Under the pieces are notes generated by a model. That model saw only the letters and a program-made list of their open reading frames with translations, was not told the DNA's origin and ran no database searches. From Oscillospiraceae bacterium (GTDB taxonomy: Bacteria > Bacillota > Clostridia > Oscillospirales > CAG-272): DNA of 64,000 nt. A program made the translations under genes and the position numbers. Where the stretch lies: assembly GCA_015063805.1 (NCBI GenBank), contig SVTK01000010.1, forward strand, positions 1 to 64,000. The letters are read 5' to 3'. Positions 42,326-49,085 of the stretch are shown here, one piece after another (the first letter of the stretch is position 1; every line of letters starts with the position of its first letter).

Positions 42326-44347
42326 ATGAAGAAAATATTGCGTCCCACTCTGCTTGTGCTGGGGATTGTGCTGCTCCTGTCCGCCGCGGCCCTGTTTGCG
42401 GCGATGACGGCTCTGCAGCCTGTGACGGTAGAAGCAGGTGGAACTGTTCCGGCGGCGGAAGCCTTCTGCCGCTATCCCTTCCTTCGCTGGGGGGTGTCGG
42501 GTGATCCGGAGGACAGCCCGGCAGACCCCGGCGTTCCGGGGGAATACCCCGTGGTCCTGCGGGTGCTTGGCATTCCCCGAACTGCAGTGCTGACGGTGGC
42601 TGACACCACGCCGCCTCGCCTGACTCCCGTTCCCCACAGCTGTTTTCTGGGAGATGAGGTGACCATTGACCGCCTTGTGACGGTGGAGGATGAAACCGAC
42701 ACACGGCTGTCCTATGTAACCCCGCCCGATTTTTCCCGTGGAGGGGCACAGACGGTGACCGTGTGCGCTGTGGATGCGGGCGGAAACCGCACCACAGTTG
42801 ATGTGCCTCTGTCGGTGTACGCCATCTCCCAGGATGTGACGGTGGAGGCGGGGGCCTCTGTGGAGTATGTGGAAGATCTGATTACCCGCGCCATTGCCGG
42901 AGAAATTGTCTTTGGTGATGCCCTTGATGGGCTGGATACCGCCCGGGTGGGCGAACACGAGGTCCGCTTCCTGCTGGATGGCTGTGAGATCAATATGACC
43001 TTGACGGTGGCCGATACCGTCAGCCCCACGGGGACTGTCCGGATTGTGTCGGTTCTTGCGGGGGGTACGGCTCGTCCTGAGGATTTCCTGCGCAGCGTGA
43101 CCGACAAAACCGAGGTCACCGTGGAATTTGCCGTGGAGCCTGATTTTTCGTCCAAGGGTGTCTGTCCGGTGGAGCTTCTGCTCACGGATGCAGGGGGCAA
43201 CACCACCACGCTGCGCAGCTCTGCACGGGTTTATGCAGCTCCGGCTGACTGCACGCTGGAGATGGGGACCTTCACCCCCGATGACCTGTGGGAGATCCTG
43301 CTGGGGGGAGATGTGCTGACGGTGGATGAGGCTCTGCTGGCTGATCCCCGCCCCGGGGTGTTTGAGCTTCCCCTGACCACCTCGCGAGGCGAAGTGCTGA
43401 CACAGACCGTCACCTTCACCGATTCCTATGTCCCCGTGGGCAGGTCCCAAAACCGTGCCGTTCTTGTGGGAGAGGTGCTGGATGCCGAGGCCTTCATTGC
43501 CTATGCTGCCGATTCTACGCCTCTGACCTATACCTTCACCGACGGCAAGGTTCCCGATTTTTCTGCGGTGGGAGCGCATTCTGTCTCAATCACCGTGACC
43601 GATCTGGGCGGAAATTCCATCGAACTTTCCGCTCAGCTCACCGTACTGCCGGATACCGAGGCCCCCGTGCTTCACGGGGTGACAGACCGGGTGATCTACC
43701 TCGGTGAGGGGATTTCCTATTTGCGTGGCGTTTCGGCCAGCGATAATTGTGACGGTGAGGTGGAGGTGAAGGTGGACTCCTCCAAGGTCCGCCCCAGACA
43801 GGCCGGCAGTTATGCCGTAACCTATTCCGCCGAGGATCGGGCAGGGAATGTCACCAGCCGCACCGTGACTTTCACGGTGAAGGCGGCCGACCTGGATGCC
43901 CTGAACGAAATTGCCGACGGCGTGCTTGCTTCCATTCTCAAGCCCGGCATGACCGAGCGGCAGCGTGCCCGTGCCATCTACGATTGGGTGACCTGGAATA
44001 TGTCCTATACCGCCTATGCCGATAAGACCGATTATGTGGCTGCCGCGTTCTATGGCTTCAACAACCGGCGTGGGGATTGCTTTGTGTACTACGCTATGTC
44101 CCGCGTTCTGCTGACCCGGGCGGGATTTGAAAATCTGGAGATCCAGCGCGACAAGCCCAACCAGCCCCATTTCTGGAACCTGGTGAAAATGCCGGAGGGA
44201 TGGTACCACTTTGATACCTGTCCCCACTACGCCGCACATCCTCTGGTCAGTTTCCTTCTGACCGATGCCCAGGTGAAGGCCTATTCCGAGAACCATGTGG
44301 CCGATTATTACAGTTTCGATGCCTCACTGTATCCTGCCACCCCTTGA
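42326..44347 (+). CDS. Surface protein with Ig-like domains and a transglutaminase-type peptidase
   Basis: A 673-residue protein anchored by an N-terminal helix (LLVLGIVLLLSAAALFAAM). About 40-530 consist of repeated Ig-like (HYR/DUF5011-type) domains with VADTTPPRLTPV, VSVYAISQDVTVEAG, TVSPTGTVRIV, LPDTEAPVLHGV and DNCDGEVEVKVDSS. The C-terminal domain is transglutaminase-like: Cys in NRRGDCFVYYAMSRVLL, His in QPHFWNLV, Asp in YHFDTCPHY. ATG 42326 is preferred because the hydrophobic helix follows at once; TTG 42317 is closer to AAAGGA and remains possible. The catalytic triad is intact, suggesting an extracellular protease or peptide crosslinker. Confidence 0.85.
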   Translation: MKKILRPTLLVLGIVLLLSAAALFAAMTALQPVTVEAGGTVPAAEAFCRYPFLRWGVSGDPEDSPADPGVPGEYPVVLRVLGIPRTAVLTVADTTPPRLTPVPHSCFLGDEVTIDRLVTVEDETDTRLSYVTPPDFSRGGAQTVTVCAVDAGGNRTTVDVPLSVYAISQDVTVEAGASVEYVEDLITRAIAGEIVFGDALDGLDTARVGEHEVRFLLDGCEINMTLTVADTVSPTGTVRIVSVLAGGTARPEDFLRSVTDKTEVTVEFAVEPDFSSKGVCPVELLLTDAGGNTTTLRSSARVYAAPADCTLEMGTFTPDDLWEILLGGDVLTVDEALLADPRPGVFELPLTTSRGEVLTQTVTFTDSYVPVGRSQNRAVLVGEVLDAEAFIAYAADSTPLTYTFTDGKVPDFSAVGAHSVSITVTDLGGNSIELSAQLTVLPDTEAPVLHGVTDRVIYLGEGISYLRGVSASDNCDGEVEVKVDSSKVRPRQAGSYAVTYSAEDRAGNVTSRTVTFTVKAADLDALNEIADGVLASILKPGMTERQRARAIYDWVTWNMSYTAYADKTDYVAAAFYGFNNRRGDCFVYYAMSRVLLTRAGFENLEIQRDKPNQPHFWNLVKMPEGWYHFDTCPHYAAHPLVSFLLTDAQVKAYSENHVADYYSFDASLYPATP

Positions 44348-44374
44348 TCAATCCGAAATCTGCAAAGGAGAACG

Positions 44375-44932
44375 ATGATGAATACCTTCAACCGCTTCCT
44401 TGTCTTGCTTGCCGTCCTGCTGGCGGCGCTGGCCCTTTCCGCCTGCGGGGAAACCCCGGCTGTGGTGGACGGAGAAAGCAGCACCACCCCCGCCGAGACT
44501 ACCGCGGCTCCGCAGCCTGCCGAACCCCCTGCCGTGTACGGTCTGACGGTGGGCGAGAGCCTGCTTTATCCCGGTGCAGACCCTGCCGCTCTGCTTCCCG
44601 CCCTGGGCGAGCCCCTGGACCGCCTGGAGGCACCCAGCTGTGTCCATGACGGGATGGACCGGGTGTACTACTACGCCGGATACGAGATCAATACAAACCC
44701 CACCGCTGACGGCGGCGAGGTGATCGTGTCCATCTACCTGTCGGATGACAGTATCACCACCGACGAGGGCCTCCGCATCGGGGACAAGGCCGAAAAGGTC
44801 ACCGGACTGTACGGCGAGGCCACTCCCAAGGATGGGCTTTACATCTACACCAAATCCGACCGCGGCGTGTCGGTGTCCCTGAACATTCAAACCAACGGAT
44901 CGGGGGAAGTGACCTCGATCTTCTACAGCTGA
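44375..44932 (+). CDS. Small lipoprotein
   Basis: A 185-residue lipoprotein: hydrophobic signal with lipobox LALSAC, then a Thr/Ala/Pro linker (SSTTPAETTAAP) and a compact beta-rich domain with two-fold similar halves (YGLTVGESLLYPGADP.. and TDEGLRIGDKAEKVTGLYGEA). Tandem ATGs at 44375 and 44378 follow AAAGGAG. I do not recognise the family; the second half has the G-x-x-x-x-V-x-x-L-Y-G-x-P pattern seen in many small Clostridia lipoproteins. It lies 27 bp after the transglutaminase gene, in the envelope operon. Confidence 0.75.
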   Translation: MMNTFNRFLVLLAVLLAALALSACGETPAVVDGESSTTPAETTAAPQPAEPPAVYGLTVGESLLYPGADPAALLPALGEPLDRLEAPSCVHDGMDRVYYYAGYEINTNPTADGGEVIVSIYLSDDSITTDEGLRIGDKAEKVTGLYGEATPKDGLYIYTKSDRGVSVSLNIQTNGSGEVTSIFYS

Positions 44933-44942
44933 GGAGGATATT

Positions 44943-45569
44943 ATGCTGACCTGTGAACGCACTTCTGTGATGAACCTGGAAAACGCTGTCCGCGGGATGC
45001 GGAATCCTCTCAACAGCTGGGACCGATCGGACAGTTATTACACCGAGGACGGGTATGTGCTGGGGGAATCCGACCTGCAGCTGGCCGCCAAACTGGCCCG
45101 GGCCGGCTCGGACCACCGCAAATTCCTGCGGCAGATCTTGGTATCGGTGGACATCACCGCGCCCCTCTACTGGTGGAAAGAATTTGATACCTACAAGGTG
45201 GGAACGGTGGCCAACTCCTGCTCCACTATGCACAAGATCCATGCCGCTCCCTTTACCCGTGCAGACTTTTCCTGCGACCGCATGACGGCTCCCGCCCTTG
45301 CGGTGCTGGATGGCGTGATCGATTTCCTCGAAACCGAGCGCCAGGCCTTCTGCGAGACCAAGGAGATCGGCCATTGGCATAATATGATCCAGATGCTGCC
45401 CACCTCCTATAACCAGATGCGTACCGTCACCCTCAACTATGAGGTGCTGGTGAACATCTACTATGCCCGCCGCAACCATAAGCTGGCCGAGTGGCATACC
45501 CTCTGTGCCTGGATCGAAGCGCTGCCCTATGCCAAGGAACTGATCTGCGTCAAGGACAAGGAAGCCTGA
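44943..45569 (+). CDS. Conserved protein of a Bacillota/phage family, function unknown
   Basis: A 208-residue cytosolic protein with a strong SD (GAGGAGG). It has the recognisable segments FLRQILVSVDITAPLYWWKE, FDTYKVGTVANSCSTMHKI, and NQMRTVTLNYEVLVNIY followed by ARRNHKLAEW. I know this pattern from a hypothetical family common in Bacillota genomes and their phages, but no established activity. The conserved Trp-Trp-Lys-Glu and Ser-Thr-Met-His suggest a ligand pocket; a remote likeness to flavin-dependent thymidylate synthases has crossed my mind but cannot be shown here. Its presence in an envelope operon is unexplained. Confidence 0.75.
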   Translation: MLTCERTSVMNLENAVRGMRNPLNSWDRSDSYYTEDGYVLGESDLQLAAKLARAGSDHRKFLRQILVSVDITAPLYWWKEFDTYKVGTVANSCSTMHKIHAAPFTRADFSCDRMTAPALAVLDGVIDFLETERQAFCETKEIGHWHNMIQMLPTSYNQMRTVTLNYEVLVNIYYARRNHKLAEWHTLCAWIEALPYAKELICVKDKEA

Positions 45570-45591
45570 CCGCAGAAAGGAGTACATAACG

Positions 45592-46953
45592 GTGAAACAT
45601 TCGCTGAAATTTGACGTTGCCGTAATCGGCGGAGGGCCGGGGGGCATCCCCGCGGCATTGGCCGCCGCACGCCGGGGGGCAAAGGTGATCCTGGTGGAGC
45701 GCAACGGCCATCTCGGGGGCAACCTGGTGATGGGCCTCCCCCTGTTGGGATACCTGGATCAGAACGGCCGACAGATCATCGGTGGCATTGCCCAAGAGTT
45801 TATCGACGATATGATGGCCGCAGGGCACAGCTGGGGACACGCCCGCTGTCCGCTGCACAACTCCATCACCCTGGTGCATCCCGAGCATTTCAAGCTTATG
45901 CTCCTGCAGAAATGTGTGGACGCGGGAATCGAGATGCTCTTCCACAGTGAGCTGACCGGCGCGGTGGTGAACAACGGCCGCCTGCAGGCGGTGCGGGTGA
46001 TGGGCAAGGGAACCGAGGTGGAGATCTCTGCCGATGTTTTCGTGGATGCCACCGGAGACGGCGACCTGGCCTACCTTGCAGGCTGCCGCTATGAGAAGGG
46101 GGCCGAGGACAGCGGCGTGCTGCAGCCGCCTACGGTCATGTTTGCCCTGACGGGCTTTGAAGAGGAGAAATTCTTCGAATTTCTCGAGGCCCATCCCGAG
46201 AATCTGCGTCAGCTGGACACCATGGAGATCGGGCCGGGCTACGATACTTCGCTCTGGCGCCGGGAACCCACCCATGTCTTTGTGGGAATGCAGGCCTACC
46301 TGGAGGAGCTCCGTCAGAAGGAAAATATCCCCGTTCTGCGGGAGAATATCATCTACATCAATTCCACCGTACCGGGGAAGATCTTTGTCAACACCGTCCG
46401 GGTGCCGGGCTGTGACGGCAGCGATCTCTTCAGCCTGAGCCGCGGGGAGATCGACGGGCATCTGCAGATCCCGGGCATTCTCGATATGTTCCGCCGTTTT
46501 GTCCCCGGCTTTGCGCACGTGGTGCTGGACTCCATCAGCCCTGCCATCGGTATCCGCGAATCCCGCCGGTTTGCGGGCCTGGAGCAGCTCACCGTGGACC
46601 GCGTGCTGGCCGGCGCTGTCCCCGCCGACACCGTCGCCCTCGGGGGCTATAAAGTGGACATCCACAACGGCGAGGGGAAGGGAACCATCCTCAAGCAGGT
46701 CAAGCAGCCCTACGGCATTCCCCTGGGATGCCTGATCTCGGCTGATGTGGACGGCCTCCTGCTCAGCGGCCGGTGTATTTCCATGGACTCTCCCACCCTC
46801 GGTTCCATGCGGATCATGCCTACCTGCATGGCCATCGGCGAGGCCGTAGGCGTCTGTGCCGCCCACGCGGTGCAGAAGGGCGTGTCGGTCCGCGAGGTGC
46901 CTGCCGACACCGTGACGGCAGATCTCCTTGCCGCCGGCGCAATCCTGAAATAA
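45592..46953 (+). CDS. FAD-dependent oxidoreductase
   Basis: A 453-residue flavoprotein of the FAD_oxidored type. The N-terminal dinucleotide motif is DVAVIGGGPGGIPAALAAARRGAKVILVE. A second FAD contact is DVFVDATGDGDLAYLAG, and the C-terminal FAD-binding part is LLLSGRCISMDSPTLGSMRIMPTCMAIGEAVGVCAA. The start is GTG with AAAGGAG ten bases upstream. The family includes enzymes and subunits of unknown substrate. It is the last gene of the envelope operon, before a strong terminator. Confidence 0.9.
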   Translation: MKHSLKFDVAVIGGGPGGIPAALAAARRGAKVILVERNGHLGGNLVMGLPLLGYLDQNGRQIIGGIAQEFIDDMMAAGHSWGHARCPLHNSITLVHPEHFKLMLLQKCVDAGIEMLFHSELTGAVVNNGRLQAVRVMGKGTEVEISADVFVDATGDGDLAYLAGCRYEKGAEDSGVLQPPTVMFALTGFEEEKFFEFLEAHPENLRQLDTMEIGPGYDTSLWRREPTHVFVGMQAYLEELRQKENIPVLRENIIYINSTVPGKIFVNTVRVPGCDGSDLFSLSRGEIDGHLQIPGILDMFRRFVPGFAHVVLDSISPAIGIRESRRFAGLEQLTVDRVLAGAVPADTVALGGYKVDIHNGEGKGTILKQVKQPYGIPLGCLISADVDGLLLSGRCISMDSPTLGSMRIMPTCMAIGEAVGVCAAHAVQKGVSVREVPADTVTADLLAAGAILK

Positions 46954-46965
46954 TATAATACAGCA

Positions 46966-46999
46966 CGAGCCGAGCGTCAGAATGCTGACGCTCGGCTCG
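46966..46999 (+). terminator. Terminator of the envelope operon
   Basis: A perfect 15-bp stem (46966-46980 with 46985-46999) followed by CACTTTTT, 13 bp after the oxidoreductase stop. Confidence 0.9.
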
Positions 47000-47051
47000 C
47001 ACTTTTTATCCCCCGGCCGCGCAGGAAAGTTTTCGCGGAGGGATGGTGAAG

Positions 47052-47245
47052 GGAGTGGCGCACCGATGGTGCGCCACTCCGTCGAGTTTGCCTGTTTGGG
47101 GATTTTCAATCCCCAAACAGGCAAACATCGCATCAAATTTCTTCGAAATTTTGCCAAAACGTCTTGCAGCCGTTTTGGCCGTGCTGCCGAGTGCCCGGCA
47201 GCACGGAGGAAGGGAGGAGCCTTTTTCAAAAGGCTCCTCCCTTCC
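47052..47245. repeat. Array of six consecutive perfect hairpins
   Basis: Six different perfect inverted repeats follow each other with little or no spacing: 47052-47080 (13-bp stem), 47086-47126 (19 bp), 47135-47151 (7 bp), 47153-47179 (9 bp), 47180-47205 (10 bp) and 47208-47245 (18 bp, then TTTT on the plus strand). They fill the gap between the convergent oxidoreductase and M23 peptidase genes. The last one can terminate transcription; the others exceed what termination needs. Confidence 0.8.
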
Positions 47246-47247
47246 TT

Positions 47248-48030
47248 TTACCCCTCGTAGGCTACATCCGCGGTAAGGCTTGTCTTGATGCTGTCCGCCA
47301 GATAATCCAGGGGATCCGCATACTCGTCGCCCACCATCAGCTCAAAGTGCAGATGGGGCACTTCGGCAATCTCGATCATGGCGCTCTCTCCGATGTTGGC
47401 GATGAGCTGGCCTGCACGAACCTCAACGCCCTCTTCAATCCCCACGGGAATCACCTTCGACAGGTTGCGATAGACCGTCATAGCGTCTCCCTTGTGCTTC
47501 ACCGAGATGCACTGCCCCATCATGGGGTCCTCCCAAACCTGGGCAATGACACCGTCCGCGGCAGCACACACCGATGCCCCCATCTGGGCGGCAATGTCCA
47601 TGCCGCAGTGGGTACGGTAGTCAGCCATGGTGTCCGACCATACGGGAACCTCCAGGTCATGGCCCTGCAGGAGTTGTCCGCTGACGGGAAGCAGAAGCTT
47701 CAGGGGCGTGGCGTCCACAGGCGCGGAGGTCTGAGTTTCGGGTGCTTTTGTTGTCTCGGGTGCGGTGGTGATGGGTGCGGGAGCCGCGGTGGTTGCGGGA
47801 ACGGCGGTGGTGTCAGGGGTGGCAGTGCGCACAGGATCCTTGGTGTTCACCGGCGGGGTGGTGCGCAGGGACTCGGTGGTGACGGCGGGGGGCTGGGTCT
47901 CGGTTCCCTCCCGGCGGGCGCGGTTTGCCGAAGAGGTGGCAATGGCCAGCACGGCCAGGACGGCCAAGAGGGAAAGGATGATCAGATATGCGGCGCGGTT
48001 GATTTGGGGATTCTTTTCTTTATTCTCCAT
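47248..48030 (-). CDS. Membrane-anchored M23 metallopeptidase (SpoIIQ-like)
   Basis: A 260-residue protein: a transmembrane helix at 13-33, then a Thr/Ala/Pro linker (about 45-105), then a LytM/M23 domain. The zinc-ligand motifs are present (HCGMDIAA as HxxxD, and HLHFEL as HxH), so endopeptidase activity against peptidoglycan is possible. Size and topology resemble the sporulation protein SpoIIQ, but no sporulation genes are adjacent, so I leave the symbol blank. Single gene. Confidence 0.87.
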   Translation of the reverse strand: MENKEKNPQINRAAYLIILSLLAVLAVLAIATSSANRARREGTETQPPAVTTESLRTTPPVNTKDPVRTATPDTTAVPATTAAPAPITTAPETTKAPETQTSAPVDATPLKLLLPVSGQLLQGHDLEVPVWSDTMADYRTHCGMDIAAQMGASVCAAADGVIAQVWEDPMMGQCISVKHKGDAMTVYRNLSKVIPVGIEEGVEVRAGQLIANIGESAMIEIAEVPHLHFELMVGDEYADPLDYLADSIKTSLTADVAYEG

Positions 48031-48151
48031 AGTTGTACTCCTTCGTGTGGAATTTGGCAGCCGTTGGGGCTATCTCCTGGGGTTATTTTTGCCCCATTGG
48101 GCGGTTTTATGCAGAGAAGATAAAAAAAGAAGGTGGGGACGTGTTCGGGAT

Positions 48152-48520
48152 CTATGGGGAAGTTTCCTTCTCCCGGCGGAAGAGAACCACGCATCCCGAG
48201 AGCACCAGCATCCCCCCGAACAGGCGGCGAAGCAGATCAGGGTGAAGCTGGGGGGCCAGAGCAGAGCCAAGCCATGCCCCCACCGCACCTGCACCGGCCA
48301 AAATGGCGATCAGCGTCCAGCGGATTTTGCGGCGGGGAATGTGGTACAGAAGGGCCCCGCCTCCTGAGGAGAGGAAAAAAAGTAGATTGAAGCCCTGGGC
48401 GGTGAGCTGCGGGAGATGGCGGATAAGGGTGAGGTAAATGACAAACAGCCCGCCGCTGCCCACCCCCATCCCTGTGAGGAGCGCAATCACCCCTGCGGCG
48501 GCAAAATCCAGCAGTTGCAT
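48152..48520 (-). CDS. TauE/SafE-type permease, half-size protein 2
   Basis: A 122-residue membrane protein with four hydrophobic segments. It contains GVIALLTGMGVGSGGLFVIYLTL, the glycine-rich motif that opens each half of TauE/SafE (DUF81) anion exporters. AAGGAGG precedes ATG, inside the gap to the upstream half-gene (10 bp). Full-size family members have about 250 residues with two such halves; here the halves are separate genes. The stop codon is TAG, the only TAG stop I found among host genes in this window. The likely role is sulfite/organosulfonate-type or other anion export. Confidence 0.8.
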   Translation of the reverse strand: MQLLDFAAAGVIALLTGMGVGSGGLFVIYLTLIRHLPQLTAQGFNLLFFLSSGGGALLYHIPRRKIRWTLIAILAGAGAVGAWLGSALAPQLHPDLLRRLFGGMLVLSGCVVLFRREKETSP

Positions 48521-48530
48521 AGGTCCTCCT

Positions 48531-48905
48531 TCAGCGCAGCAGCATGAACGCCCCCGAGAAGATCACCAGGGCAGCGAAAATGCGGCGGGTAATTTTGGGG
48601 TGAATGCGATCCAGCAGCAGGGCACCCAGCACGCCGCCCACGGCGGCGGGAAGGGCCAGGGGGAGAAAATCCCCCAGGGGAAGTGCTCCCACCCCGCCGT
48701 AGCGCAGGGCGGAGATCAGCGTGATGGGCAGGGTGGTGATCAGGGCTGAGGCATAGATGTCCCGACTCTCGGCCCCGGGGCCGAGGGCTGCTCGGAGCAG
48801 GAAGACCAGGATCACCCCGCCCCCGGCCCCCAGCAGGCCGTTGATCACCCCCGCCGCCAGTCCCCCGAGGATCAGCCCCCATCGGGGGAAACGGTTTCCT
48901 TCCAT
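48531..48905 (-). CDS. TauE/SafE-type permease, half-size protein 1
   Basis: A 124-residue membrane protein with four hydrophobic segments and the family motif GLAAGVINGLLGAGGGVILVF. ATG 48905 follows GGAGG by six bases; a longer frame upstream (to 48968) is Lys/Arg-rich and lacks an SD. It is translated just before the second half-size protein, and the two probably form a heterodimeric permease. Divergent from ftsK. Confidence 0.82.
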   Translation of the reverse strand: MEGNRFPRWGLILGGLAAGVINGLLGAGGGVILVFLLRAALGPGAESRDIYASALITTLPITLISALRYGGVGALPLGDFLPLALPAAVGGVLGALLLDRIHPKITRRIFAALVIFSGAFMLLR

Positions 48906-48951
48906 GTTTGCCTCCTGCGGCCGACTTCTTTTGCGGCCGGCAAATTTCCTC

Positions 48952-48980
48952 TTGTAATTTTCTTTCATTAATGGTATAAT
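48952..48980 (+). promoter_or_regulatory. ftsK promoter
   Basis: TTGTAA (48952-48957), 17-bp spacer, TATAAT (48975-48980). A start of transcription near 48987 leaves a 100-nt leader and supports the GTG 49086 start rather than the ATG at 48984. Confidence 0.75.
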
Positions 48981-49085
48981 AAAATGGAGCGGTGCCTGCC
49001 GTTCTTTTTGGCGTGGCCTTTTGTGGGTAGTATGCCCCCCGAGGCCGGTTTTATGCCCCCAATTTCACCGAAAGGATATGTTTCT

